In this document: one piece after another, positions 8,754 to 20,150 of the stretch
Position numbering within the stretch: the stretch's first letter is position 1
How the letters are laid out: each line of letters begins with the position of its first letter
Assembly: GCA_023053575.1 (NCBI GenBank)
Contig: JAKZAP010000004.1
Coordinates: 5,003,572-5,067,571, forward strand
DNA length: 64,000 bases
Source: Branchinecta lynchi
Taxonomy: Eukaryota; Arthropoda; Branchiopoda; Anostraca; Branchinectidae
Reading direction: 5' to 3'
Made by a program: the position numbers and the translations under genes
Notes under the pieces: model-generated
Told to the model about the DNA's origin: nothing
What the model saw: the letters and a program-made list of their open reading frames with translations, nothing else
The model's database searches: none

Positions 8754-10749
8754 ATAGAGGGGTAAATTACTAAAAGTAAATTACAGGTATAGTAGTTGTC
8801 AGTGGTTTATTACAGATGAAAGACAAATAAACACGATCAGACAAATGTGGGAAATTAACGAGAGGAAAAAGATGGAGGCGCAGATAGGGTTTCAGAAGAA
8901 AAGCTGGAACACGCGCGAACAGAAGATCAAGTTAGCAAAATAAGCAGAAAATCTTAAGGACTGCAAAAATAATAAATGTTACAACAGTTGAATTCCGGGG
9001 CGTCAAAGGTCACCTTGCAGACGTGCAAGACTTGCTCTTTGAAGCCCAAGATAAACTCGTCGAGCTATTGCGATTTTGTTCACATACAATAACAGAATAG
9101 TAGTCGGTGGTCGCTAAAATAAATTAGTAATGTTGCTGTTTTACTGCGTACTCGGTTGGCTTTATCTTGCTTCATTTTATGTTTGGCGTAGCAAATAATA
9201 CATGGACAAGAAAGTTTAGTTTAGTTTCCTTGTTTCAGAAAGATGGAAGAAATCATAAAGTTTAATAAATCAATAATAGACCCAGAGTTATAACATTAAA
9301 GGCCAAATTATGTTTTAGCTATTGGTCTATTGTTATGTAATACGCTTGAAAGTGCCAAAGACAGAATAGCTAACTGTTTAGGCACCGGAGACGGGTACGA
9401 TTTCTAAGAATTTCAACCTAAAGATCTATATATAATGTCAGAAAACGTAGATTGTCTAATTCACCAAGTTAGTAGGGAGTGTCAAACTCCTTTAACCATT
9501 TTATTTGCATTAAGTTTGGTCTGAGCCAGTAGGTAAACAGAGAAGCGAAAGAGCAAAATTTTGTTTGAATTAAATCAGGGTGAGAAAATATTGGAGAATT
9601 AAGCAACTTAAAATAGGAAGTAACGTGTAGTGATGTCATGCACTGATAAACCTGGAGTGAGCTCGGTCAATGTTGGTCCCCTTGACCGAAACTACGCGGT
9701 ATTTTACCTGTCTATTATTTTGTTTTACTGTACCATGTCAGAGGGCTCAGTAATAATCAATCAGTTATAATCCCTAGATTGTATTATGATACTAGATTGA
9801 ACGAATGTACAAAATAATTGAATCCCTGAAATACTGAGTAAAGAAATTTTGTTCGATTTTTGTTTGTCCCAAAATCTTCCCTAAGTACTTTTGCCCTGAA
9901 AAGTAAGAGTTCGCTCCCCTTTTGTTGAAAAGAGAAGGTCACGTAGCTCAACTAACAGATTATGCCTGAAAGCTATGACACAAACGAAGACCTGTAGAGT
10001 TTATGAAGCCCAGATTTTAAATATTGCTACTTCTGACGTAGATCTGCGGTTTGGTTTTAGCCAAACGACCTAGCGGTTTAACTGCTTAACTGCAACTGCG
10101 TTTAATTTTAACTGAAATGCAAACTTGATTTGTGTAAGAGTCGATTAACAGAAAACGAAGTTTGAGTTTTACTTAAATTGCTGTCCTAGTTGTTCAATTT
10201 GAGATTAACAGGAGAGATAAGTGTTGTTTAGATAATGACGAAAGTCAGACAGACACTGGCATCCGCAAATCGTCAGTTTATTCTGAATCTCAAAGCAGTG
10301 TCACGGTAGCAAGTTTATCAATAGAAGTATACCATCCAACTCCCCATGTTACCAGAGTTGATTAGAAATAGCTTCTTATGCTGTTTTGCCGTACAAAAGA
10401 ACCAAGCCCATTAAATCTGAATCGAATACGTCACGAGCTGAACTCTCAAAACTTGCGGTAGAGTTATCATTGGCGTTCTTTTAAGGACAAACGAGAAGTC
10501 GAGAGGAATTTAAACTGCCACGTAATTTGCGGTCTTGGCATTTGATACATTTTAAATATCAAAGACGTGGAGCTTTAAATAATACCGAAACACGTGAACA
10601 AGTAAAACGTGAAGAAAAAGAAAAAAAATTTGAAAGAAATACGGAATCTTAAATTATCACAAAGAGAAGACGTGATAATATCGCGAAGTAAGCGGTTATG
10701 AAAGTGTTCTAGATATAATGCGTTTACTATTTTACAGATTTTGATTTAA

Positions 10750-11130
10750 AGTAGAAGTGAACCCAAGGATTATCAGTGTGTTGCCGTTGTAAGGCGTGGA
10801 GGAGGAAAGACACCGTCCACATACACTACGGAGAAAGACAGACAAGCTGAATCACCACCCCTCATTGGATTGGGAGTCAACCTGTATGTGGACGAGGAGT
10901 GGTCTATATCGCCAGAGGTTCTTAATGAAGAACCCAGGAGAAACGTAGCTATACATCAATTTTATTACTATTTCATGTCAAGATGCGTCTTTATGGCGTC
11001 CTTGATTGATTACGTCATCGCGAAACAGACGTCTATCGATCTACAAGTACAATTATCCGTTGACCAACTATTGACATTTTGTCGCACACTCCCGGTAGAC
11101 TACGAACCGTACCTGGGAGACTGCAATTGA
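10750..11130 (+). CDS. unidentified ORF in the 3' region of the LTR element
   Basis: 126 open codons end at TGA 11130, with a stop at 10747 just upstream and no ATG before the internal Met codons (first at about 10975). It could only be made by a spliced RNA, a non-ATG start or an internal Met. The product is soluble, with no membrane segment. The stretch RCVFMASLIDYVIAKQ followed by LSVDQLLTFC recalls the region around and after the active-site Cys of papain-like peptidases (C...S/A..., LSxQxLLxC). The oxyanion Gln spacing does not fit and the His domain is absent. I regard the resemblance as weak. Confidence 0.3.
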   Translation, partial: SRSEPKDYQCVAVVRRGGGKTPSTYTTEKDRQAESPPLIGLGVNLYVDEEWSISPEVLNEEPRRNVAIHQFYYYFMSRCVFMASLIDYVIAKQTSIDLQVQLSVDQLLTFCRTLPVDYEPYLGDCN

Positions 11131-11432
11131 GCAGTTAATCGAAATTCAGTCACTACCCGAAAACAGTTAAGTTAAAAGGGGGATGATAGTGCGACTGAAC
11201 CATTTTGGGACCTGGAATCATAGGTCACTCACAACAACAAGCCTAATGAAAGTAAGAGGTTACGACAACCTATATTACGAAATTGCTTATGAAGTATTAA
11301 CTTCATCGGTGACATATTTATCAGTATTGCGATAAAGTTGTAACGGCTAAGGGTGAGCCAACTTCTAAAGACGCCTGTGTGTACAGAAGCATGTATATAA
11401 GCGAAACTACTTATTCAGCGAAGTTATCGAAA

Positions 11433-11548
11433 TGGCCATACCATTATAATGGCCAAACGTCAGCCAACTATTATGCAGTCGCTTATGGCTAAAATCGGGG
11501 GTCAGAGGACAGCCGATTCTAGCCATCGGCTAGTAAAGTCTTACTAGC
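11433..11548 (+). other. cluster of three perfect short hairpins
   Basis: TGGCCAT at 11433-11439 pairs with 11449-11455. GCCGAT at 11512-11517 pairs with ATCGGC at 11525-11530. GCTAGTAA at 11529-11536 pairs with TTACTAGC at 11541-11548, so the last two compete for bases 11529-11530. They lie in the RNA of the LTR element upstream of the polypurine tract. Confidence 0.6.
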
Positions 11549-12484
11549 CGGCATTTTATTGTATGCTAATTTGCTTATGTTCATAGGAGCTGACGACCGG
11601 TTGTATAAAGGAACGTCGCTGCAAACTCATTCAGCTATGCTGGCATAGAGGTCATGGAAGCTGACCGCATGGAGACTCACCGAGCCGCGTCCTCGCCGAG
11701 CATCAAGTGCCAATTGAGGAGAATACGGAGGAGAATACGAAATTAAATATTGATGATTGTAAATTTGACAACTGCTTTGGCAAGGCGAATTTCAAAATCG
11801 TGGTAATGTAGTTTCCGATTTCTTGCGTCGTGACCACAAATTCCGATTTTGCACATGGTTTCAGTAGAACTTTAAAAAGGGAAAGTTTGTTCGTTTCTTT
11901 GGTTCTGGGAGGTGGATTCGTAAGCAAAATATTTCAGATAATTCGTATTTAAAGTAACTGCGTTGATTTTCTAAATTATTTCCCGTCCAAAAGTAGAATA
12001 GAGTAAACTTAAATGACCAGCGTTTGAGATACTACTCCTTCTTTATGATAGTTGTGTCGGAGATTCAAAACTTGATTTCGTCGAAATAAAAATAAACCCT
12101 ACCCTGAACGAACTTTTGGAAAGGGGGAAGGGATGTAGAATTTATTTTCTTGTATTTAGATCTTTGTATACAATATTACCCTTTGCCAGGAAAGTAGACA
12201 GCTTGTGGAGCTGGAGCATCGACTTCGGGTCCATAAAACCTTTTAGTCACCGCTATGAAGACTTTTAGGCAAAGCAAGAGTTGAGGCTTTTAAGAACTCA
12301 GATTATACTTTTACAAAGCCGATACTGAAATCAGGTTGACGTGTTTGAACCTCAGGTTAGACAGGTCGATCAATTGGTAGAATTAAAAATAATGGAAATC
12401 AAGAATAAGTTTAAGCAGTAGAAAACAGAATAGACGAGATCAAGATTTTGGCGTGGTTCTGTTTTGTCGGAGACAAAACTTTTC

Positions 12485-12498
12485 AGGGAAGGAAGGAG
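12485..12498 (+). other. polypurine tract
   Basis: AGGGAAGGAAGGAG, 14 purines ending exactly at the right LTR start. This is the expected plus-strand primer of the LTR element. Confidence 0.9.
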
Positions 12499-13031
12499 TG
12501 TAACATTGGGTTGGTCATTAATAATTAATTAGCAGAAGCGATTTTAATCTTAGTTCAGAAAATATAAAAGACGTAAAAGAATATTCATTTCCCATTGGAA
12601 ACTTAGACTTTGGTTTGAATATCCTGGAAGCTGAGGTTTCGATATCCTGCTAAAAAAACGTAGCATCCTGGAAACTGAGGTTGTCAGGATTATCTGATGT
12701 GGTGCAAGAACGGAAACGGTGGTAACGGAGAGCAGGAACAGAAGAGCGGTTTTGACGCAGATGAGAATTGAAAGAGATGCGATTGAGATACCAATTAGAA
12801 ATAAGCCAAGCAAAAGTTGTTGTGAAGAATCAGGAATTTTGTGATACCGATTTATCAATACAGTAAGTCAGCTCGAACTACCAAACGAAAGACTACGATC
12901 CTAAATACGCCTTCGAAGGTTGAATACTGCCGCCGCTCGAACGCTACCATATAATGATCCCAAGTGGGACATAAACCGCCGGTCGGAGTATAAAGAGTAA
13001 TAACACAGGGCAAGAACCTCTCATCGGTTCA
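12499..13031 (+). repeat. right (3') LTR
   Basis: 533 bp, identical to 1820-2352 apart from position 12659. It is followed by CGAG at 13032-13035, the second copy of the target duplication. Confidence 0.95.
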
Positions 13032-13535
13032 CGAGCAGTTGGCACATTTTTCATCGTGGGGGCAATCTTTGGCAAAGTGATCAAGTTTTTGACACCTAAA
13101 GCATCTGCGGGGTGGTGGGGTATAGGGCACAACGTTGATGTTGGTGTAACCGACCGTTATTCCGAACCTAGTAGCTTCCTCTAGAGATCGTTTGTCTTTG
13201 AAAGTTACTTTGACTGATGGGCTTTTTCCGAACCGACGGGCTTCCAAGAGAGATGGGACGGCAGAAATTATTTCGTCGTCGGACGTTTCTGTTGGCACAA
13301 ATTTCGCAACACCTGTATAGCTTTTGTTTCTGACAGAGGCAGATGCTCCCCGGAAAGTTTGAATCTCAACATAAACGTGGCTTTTCAATCGCCAGTGATC
13401 AGCTCGCGGAAGGTAGCAAACTGCGTGAACACTTGTTTTTCGTCTCTCGTTTTCGTCAAGCATACAACACAGATTCAAGCGCATATGGGTACCACAGAAC
13501 TGACAGGGAGATTCCACTATATGAAAATCGATAAT
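13032..13535 (-). pseudogene. LINE ORF1, 5' part (RRM-like domain and first zinc knuckle)
   Basis: A minus-strand frame opens after a TGA at 13538-13536 and runs into the LTR insertion point. It has no ATG at its beginning: first a Cys-rich CQFCGTHM piece, then an internal Met at about 13484, so the N-terminus may be truncated. The middle (VKVTFKDKRSLEEA, TNINVVPYTPPPRRC) is the RRM-like segment that precedes knuckles in Jockey/CR1-group ORF1 proteins, followed by CFRCQKLDHFAKDCP. The second knuckle begins with CANC and is cut by the LTR element; its remainder is at 1675-1819. Confidence 0.85.
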
Positions 13536-13769
13536 TCATGAATAGCGGAGCAACGAAGTAACGCATTTTCATCGGGTCGTCGAGCCTCTTTAAAGAACAC
13601 CTGAACTATGAAACAATACTTGAACACACCATGGAGAATGCATTTATAGACATGGACACGGAGAGCATTTTTCTCCTGAGCGTGACGTTTTCAAAATAGG
13701 GATGTTCGTTTCTGGAGGTTTGCACATGCAGACTCCAAGACAAAAAGCGCAATTCATTCAAATCTTGTA
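13536..13769. other. spacer, nothing recognised
   Basis: 234 bp between the 5' limit of the LINE ORF1 and the outer TIR element. No ORF or repeat seen. Confidence 0.5.
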
Positions 13770-15259
13770 CAGCGCCCCGTATGGAAATAATTAAGTCGTA
13801 AACGATTGTTTACGCTCGTTAACCACTGGAAATAATTGTTAACAACTGTAAACGATTGGAAACAGTTGTTTCCGATCGTTTTTTTTTGTACCGATTCAAA
13901 ACGATCGTTTTCAGTTGTTTCGATCGGGAACGGTTGGTTTGGTTTTCAAGACCTGATTTCTAACAACAGTAGTAGAGAAATTGAATTTTGTTGAGTTATA
14001 AACTATCAAAATAGTTTAGTGAAACGGCGAATCTGAAATTGCAATCGTAATTTTACAACTGTTTATGATTTTTTTTTTTTTTTTAAGTTTAAAAGACGTG
14101 GAAATGCTTGAAGTTTAGAGCTGTCATTCGTGTTTTTACTATTATAACTTTTCTTTGAATCGCAAAATAATTCAAAAGCAGCTTTCGCAGTCGACGAGTG
14201 CTGCCGTTTAATCGATAATTGTGAAGAAAAAATACTTGCCTCTATATAATACAATGCGAATATTGCTCCTTAATATTGACGTCTGAACTGCATCACAGAA
14301 AATGAAGCATTAGTTGAAGTTGGAGAGAAGTAGAAGACTTTCCAGTCAGTGTTGCCAGATGCAGGGTTGCAACGGGTGGGGATTTAACCCGGAATTCCGG
14401 TTTTTAATTGCACAATGGCGATTTCCGGGATTTTTCTTCAGGATTCCGGGTTTTTACTTTCGATTTCTGGATTTTTATCCGGATTAAGAATAAAGATTAT
14501 AGTGTAAGAATAAAGATAATAATGGTCTTTCGGAGTTTCAAAAATTGAATCACGTCGAGGAACATTTTGGGATTCTGATGGCCACGGCACTCAGAATATC
14601 GAATTTTGCCATTTCCTGTGCTTTGTGTGAGTTCAGGTTTTTTTTAGCTCGAGTTTTGTTCTTGCGATAAAACTAGACTTTCGTCAGGGGCACTACAGTG
14701 AGGCAACGAAAAGAATGGATGTGTTGCGCGCTGGAAATCGATCTTCTTTGGTACCTTTATTGATGTGTATTTGTGCCAAACGACTGAAGAACGACGATGA
14801 ACACCCACTGTCTCTGTTTTCACTTCTTTTCTTCAATCACATGTACTTCTAGATAAAGATAGACGAATAAAGGTCCCAAAGACGACGAGATAGCAAGTCA
14901 CAGTACATCAATTTCTTCTGACGGAACCGACATTGCAGGAAAAGCACAATGGGCACTAACTATGCTCCAATTCATATAAAATGCTTCACACATATTTCTG
15001 ACTTCCATTAGAGAGCGCTTCAAAAATAAGCCGTGTTCTTGTTATCGCTTGTCATTACCTCTTCGGCGTCTCGGCGGAGATGATTTCAGAGCATGGTATT
15101 GCAAGGCGCGGAAATTCAAAAACTCCCGGCCATGTACCGAGCCCCGCCAAACAAAATGAAACTTTTAAAGTCGCCATTTAAAACACGCGAAGAGTCATCC
15201 CTGTACTAACGCCTAAAGGCTTCAACCATCCTGCTAAACAAAAGACTGTTCGAGTGAGG

Positions 15260-15500
15260 ATTAACCCACACCCCCAACTGCAGGCGATGCCACCAAAAAG
15301 AAGAAGCAGCCCAACACATCCTCTTCGACTGCCCGTCAAACGCCGTGGAAAACCAAAGACTCTCAGCAATCTGCCAAAAATTAAAACTACCTTTCAACTT
15401 GCAACAAATCGCCGAAGCCCCCCCACTCCCGATACGAAAAGAAGCGACGATATATCACCAGATGATTAAAATCGTTCTATCGCACGACGTTCAACAGTGA
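15260..15500 (+). pseudogene. LINE ORF2 C-terminal fragment
   Basis: In one plus frame the translation reads HTPNCRRCHQKEEAAQHILF then DCPSNAVENQRLSAICQKL, ending in a TGA near 15498. The CX2C...HX4C arrangement (CRRC, QHILFDC) is the C-terminal zinc motif after the RT in many non-LTR elements. The frame is closed just upstream by a TGA, so only a remnant is left. It rides inside the hAT passenger at 14362-16386. Confidence 0.6.
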
Positions 15501-15564
15501 AAAGAGGAGAAGAAGAACAGAAAGGTGGAAAGGGATTGGCACCAAGCCAGACCCAAAGCCAATT

Positions 15565-15903
15565 TTGAAGTTTGAAGAAGAAGAAAGGAAACGACGAAAG
15601 CCGAACCCAATGGCCATACATTTTTTGGATGATGATAAAATCAATAATTTTGATGAGCTCAGTGATGAGAGTGACATGGATGCAAAAATAAACCGTCTGT
15701 ATAGCTGTCAGATTGCTCTAGTGTTGTCTGATGAAACTTCTGTTGTTTGTAGTATCGAAGAAAAGTTTTGTTTTCTGGATGTGAAGTTACAATACTGCCA
15801 AAAATATACAAACATAACCGACTTACTTACAGCTGGTTCCAGAGCGTATAAGGAATTCTCACCTAGTACCGTTCATATGAATATTTGTCAACAATACAAA
15901 TAG
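15565..15903 (+). CDS. short unidentified ORF in hAT passenger
   Basis: 112 codons from ATG. The N-terminus is basic (EEERKRRKPNP), followed by an acidic stretch (DDDKINNFDELSDESDMD) and a neutral C-terminal half with several Cys. It does not resemble a hAT transposase domain. It may be a captured exon or chance; no partner ORF is seen. Confidence 0.25.
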   Translation: MKFEEEERKRRKPNPMAIHFLDDDKINNFDELSDESDMDAKINRLYSCQIALVLSDETSVVCSIEEKFCFLDVKLQYCQKYTNITDLLTAGSRAYKEFSPSTVHMNICQQYK

Positions 15904-16934
15904 AACGAATGGATAAGAAAACAGAACTCTGCTTATATTTGTCGAAGCTAGTACGTCGGAGTATGGCAGTCAGCAAAAAACGGCGTAACGTTCTATTAGT
16001 GAAAATAGGTTTTCTAGGAATCTGCGAATCAGTGTTTAAATGCGGGTATGGTTTGATGCTTAAAGTCCAACTTCACTTTCGTGACTTGGGACAATCAATC
16101 AAGATCTCCTAGACAGGTCCGCATCATGTTTACTTTATCTTTTACTACTTTTCTATATCTGAACTAAATATACCTGAACAAAACGCGCAAGTATGTGAAA
16201 TTCAAGACAAACCCAGACAGACCGGCTTTCATGTAAGAATTTTTAGAGCTGGATGCATGCTAGTGAAGAATTCTGGTAAAAATGCCGGAAAAACGAAAAA
16301 TTAAAAAAATGGGGATTTTCGTCCCCATTCCAGGATTTTTTTCACCACAATTTGGGGATTTTATTTTTGATTTGGTGGCAACCCTGGCCAGATGGTTTGA
16401 GTGCAATTGCGCAGCCTCTTCCGAAAATCGCGCCCAAATTTTGGCGAAAATGCGCCCAATTGTTAAGTTTTAGAAACGTGATATAACTTCTAGTATATAC
16501 GGTTGTGGTCGACTACCAACATTTTCCCAATTCTCCAGTTGCCATTGACTTGTTGCAACAGACTTTTTCAACCAGACGCTCACGGAAATACGGTAGAAAA
16601 TACAGCGATTCTTCAATTGCGGGTTGTTGGCGGGAAATTTTGGGAAAGATCGCAGATGAAGATTAGGGTTGACAGAATGGTTTCAGATAAACTATAAGTC
16701 AATCAGAATCCTTTCGATGCTCATCTTTATAAGACAGTATAACAGTTAAACAAATTAGACAGACTCTTAGACTTAGAGAGCTCAAACTAATCATCGAAGC
16801 AGCTAAATGCGGCTTCGTCATTTTCCCGTGCTTCAGCAGGGCTTTCCGGACATTCGTACATTTTTTAGGTGAAGCGCCTGATAGTGGAGGAGGAAAAATC
16901 AGCACTTGCAACATATATCCTGGTTATGAAACCA

Positions 16935-19032
16935 GCACCGAACAATCAAAATACTGTTCAACATTTCAGTTTGCATTCGGTTTCTCAACTTGGTCTTTGC
17001 GATGTTCATCACTGAGAATACCCGTTCGACGAAGGCGTTGCTTAAGCATTGTCCTAATAGGTGTAATAAGGTGTATTACCGCGTATAAGACTTATTACAG
17101 ATTCCTCTTTTCCTCGGAGCGCGCTGTAATAAGGTGAATAAGGAGAATAGACTAGCGTTGTATTCTGGCTTATGCAGGACCAACCAGATCGCTTGGTTGG
17201 TTCCGCCAGCGGGCCGACGAGAGGCGCAGCGTCGTTAGGGTTGCAACACGTTTTTGTTCTATTACGACGGCTTTTCGTCAGTTCCAGGATCAATGCTGTA
17301 TATCCGTTATTTTAATAGCTTTTTTACAGTATAGTTTGCGTTATATTGTACTCGTGTACTTCAAGTAGTACCAAGAACCTTTTCGGATATTTTTAGAGCT
17401 CGAAAAATTGTATTACCTTGGCAACACCGGAAGCCGCATTGATAAGAACCTCTTGGGTTGTATTTGAACAGGCGTGTGTATTAAGACGTAAACATCGCGT
17501 ATAGCGCTGTTCACCTTATGACACCTATTAGGACAATGCTTTAGCGGCAAACTCATCATCGACAAAGCTGCACTCGCTCTGTTCAGAAATGGTTTGCGGA
17601 CAAGGCTGTCTTCAAAGTTCCTCACATACATCCAAAACGATTCTGAATCCCCTACCACATCTTCTCCACACAGGTTCTCCCATTCTATTTCAACTAGTTT
17701 CCTCCACTTCCCTTCCATTTCCGAGAGAGCAGAAATGGACAAATTGAGTACTGCCCACGGTAGATCGTGAAACGTAGGCCTCTTTGATCGGGATTGTCTT
17801 GGGTGAAAACAGACGGATCTTTTTCAGGACACTTATATTCTGTGGGAGACGTTTCATGACTTCACGTGAGATGACTTTTAAAAACCCGAAGCATCTGCGT
17901 TTTAGCTCAGTCTTTGCTTCGAGTGTCAGACTTAAAACAGAATCAACTTCGTCCCCAAGGTTACTGTCAAGGGTAACATATCTTTGGAAGGACCCTACCA
18001 AGCAGGGTGATAACAAAAAGCTCGAGGTCTTCCAGCAGCCTGAAGTGGTCAGCGTAGTCTGACTGGAACATGAGATTCATTCTCTGGAATTCCACAAGCA
18101 CTGGTTTCACAGATACCAAGTAGAACTTGTCGAGTTCATCCTTGTACATACTAGTGAGTTTCCTGGCAGTGTAACATTTTTCTGTTAGGCATTCTCTTTC
18201 AAAATGAGCCGCCAGTTCTGTGTAGTTTTCCAAAAGATGCGTCACAGCTGAATACCTGGACAGCCATCTGGTAGCACAAAGCTGCACAGGTCGCTTCGGC
18301 TGCTTGCTATCGTTCAGGATGCTGTATATTTGTTCGTATATAGGCTACTCTGCGGATTGTATTGACATTGAACCAATTGTATGTCTGTTGCAAAAGAAAG
18401 TCAAGAGAAGACTGAAGCACCTCAGCGGCTTTCGAACAGCAGAGATGCAAGGAGTGGCAGACACACTTGACAACTGACAAGAACAAAGTTGTCATTCCTT
18501 GATTCTCTTTTCAAACCACCGTACAAGGAGTTGTTGCAGCCAGTCATATTGCTCGCACCATCACAACCGATTCCGATGCAGTCCTTGATGTCTAACTTCA
18601 CAGTTTTCAGGAAGTCGCAGACTGCTTCTGTTAGAAGTACTGCAGTTGTGCTAACTACGGGAACAAGTCCGAGGAAGGCTGTGTTCACCTGCTGGCTTCT
18701 TAAAGACACATACCTAACGCAAACAGCCAAGAACTTTGTCGTGGACACGTCCGTAGATTCATCCAAGATTAGGGAATACTTACTTTCGCCCACATCTCTT
18801 ATAATGTTCTCAAGCATTCACGGCCCCAAAACATTTTTGATAAGAGCAGAACATTTTGTTCGTTTAAGGCTAAGATTCTCAAAACCGCCTTCTTTCTTCA
18901 TCAAATCAGTTAGATGATCCACTGACCTAACCGATGTGGGGCAAGCAATAAAACAAGCAAGTCTCAGCTCTCTCTTCTTCTCCTTGTCACTTCGTTTAAC
19001 GAACCCTGTAAATAATTTGTTGTTCAATTTAT
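16935..19032 (-). pseudogene. hAT transposase, catalytic exon, multiply broken
   Basis: On the minus strand the fragments follow in order: an N-terminal piece from an acceptor at 19033-19034 (KLFTGFVKRSDKEKKRE); an in-frame TGA near 18818; the first catalytic Asp in LILDESTDVSTTKF; the second in GCDGASNMTG; a frameshift near 18470; SLHLCCSKAAEVL; a second frameshift near 18300; the Trp motif ATRWLSRYSAV; further frameshifts near 17990 and 17720; and, after a 496-bp MITE at 17045-17540, the dimerisation block SNAFVERVFSVMNIAKTKLR with the third catalytic residue (Glu). The family is the ZBED/SCAND3-like hAT group. At least four frameshifts, one stop and one insertion make it inactive. Confidence 0.88.
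17045..17540. mobile_element. 496-bp MITE with TTA target duplication inside the transposase
   Basis: Both ends, read inward, are AGCATTGTCCTAATAGGTGT, followed by (A/C)ATAAGGTG. TTA flanks it at 17042-17044 and 17541-17543. Removing it and one TTA joins MSLPL directly to SNAFVERVFS of the transposase in frame. A 3-bp TWA duplication suggests a PIF/Harbinger-type source. It inserted after the hAT copy arrived. Confidence 0.9.
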
Positions 19033-19159
19033 CTGCCTAGCAGAAGTTTTTGATTTGGTAAAAAAAAAGGCAGTAAAAACTGAAGGCTGGCTTATAAAAT
19101 TGGTTACACCCTTAGAACTTACATTATTTTAGTAAAAGAAATGAAGAACTAGGATAAAA

Positions 19160-20150
19160 CAAGAGCTACGAGCTCATATGGCACTTTACGAGTAGGTGGT
19201 ACAAAAAAGTAGATGAGAATGTCACAAAATCCCCCCTTCAACCCCCCCTAGGATTAGACCTAGAAATAAGGTATCTAATTTCACGTCAATGATGTATGTA
19301 GGACTTGTGCTTGCTCTTCCCACCAAGTTTCATCCTGGTCCCTCCACTCTAAGCGTTTCCCAAGATTTCCGGTTCCCCTCTCAAACTCCTCCCGAAGTCA
19401 CTTGATCCCGTTCGGATTGTGTATGGATCGTCTGAGACACGAGGTCTTTCCAAATACCAAGCTTCATTAAGATCCGATCACACGTTCAAGAGTTATAAAT
19501 ACCTCAAGATTCCAGATTCCCCCTCCGGCCACTCCCCCTACGATGAACGGATCATGCAAACGACTATTGTCAAGTCGGTTTATTCAAGTCCCTGATATCC
19601 CAGCCCAGTTGCATCGTCCTAGTGCATCAGGAAGTACCGAACTCACGTTTAATCAGAAATCCGCCCCCCCCCCCCCCCGATATTGCTCGAATCCGGTCCG
19701 GTTATGTCAATGATGTATCTAGGACTTGTGCTTGCTCTTCCCACCAAGTTTCATCATGATCCCTCCACTCTAAGCATTTCCCAAGATTTCCGGTTCCACT
19801 CTCCAACTCCCCCCGAAGTCACCGGATCCGGTCCGGATTTTACGTGGATCGTCTGAGACAAGAGGTCTTTCCAAATACCAAGTTTCATTAAGATCCGATC
19901 ACCCGTTCAAGAGTTGTAAATACCTCAAGATTCCGGATTCCCCCTCCCTCCACTCCCCCACGATGTTCGGATCGGGGAAGTGGCTATTTCCAACTTAATC
20001 ATTTGGGGTCCCTGATACGCCTGCCAAGTTTCATCGTCCTAGCTTATGTGGAAGTGCCCGAACTAGCAAAACCCGGACCGACAGACCGACAGACAGACCG
20101 ACAGAAATTGCGATCGCTATATGGCACTTGTCCGACGGGCAAGTGCCATA
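19160..20150 (+). repeat. repeat family A, copy 1
   Basis: Starts with the hairpin GAGCT-ACG-AGCTC and CATATGGCACTT. The interior is two diverged modules of about 430 bp (CCAAGTTTCATC, GATCCGATCA, CCGGATCCGGTCC motifs), then GACAGACAGACCGACAG. It ends GCGATCGCTATATGGCACTTG-TCCGACGG-GCAAGTGCCATA, where GGCACTTG pairs with CAAGTGCC. It sits in the intron of the hAT transposase. Confidence 0.75.

Larger units (their letters stand above)
8754..12484 (+). other. long 3' non-coding region of the LTR element
   Basis: 3.7 kb between pol and the polypurine tract. Stops are frequent in all frames except at 10750-11130. There is no transmembrane envelope ORF, and minus-strand ORFs are short. A hairpin cluster lies at 11433-11548. 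This length is well above what a standard gypsy 3' region needs and may hold a captured sequence or regulatory RNA. Confidence 0.6.
1820..13031 (+). mobile_element. complete Ty3/gypsy-type LTR retrotransposon, 11.2 kb
   Basis: Two 533-bp LTRs (TG...CA) enclose a PBS starting TGG at the LTR edge, gag, pol in the order protease-RT-RNase H-integrase (the Ty3/gypsy order), a 3.7 kb region without long ORFs, and a polypurine tract before the right LTR. The LTRs differ at one position (T at 1980, C at 12659). Gag and pol have no internal stop. CGAG is duplicated at both flanks. The element sits inside LINE ORF1. The near-identical LTRs and open frames indicate a very recent insertion that may still be competent. 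No envelope gene is recognisable. Confidence 0.95.
14362..16386. mobile_element. non-autonomous hAT-type element, 2.0 kb
   Basis: The left TIR is CAGGGTTGCAAC and the right, inverted, CAGGGTTGCCAC, each followed by copies of a GGGGATTTT/CCGGGATTTTT-like motif. The flanking octamers are both GCCAGATG (14354-14361 and 16387-16394), a perfect 8-bp duplication. It landed only 15 bp inside the left TIR of the larger hAT. No transposase is present. The content is a LINE tail fragment and one short ORF. Confidence 0.92.

Noticed and set aside
20110..20120. GCGATCGC as a cyanobacterial HIP1-like or bacterial signal
   Set aside because: The octamer is part of the family A 3' end; all context is eukaryotic.
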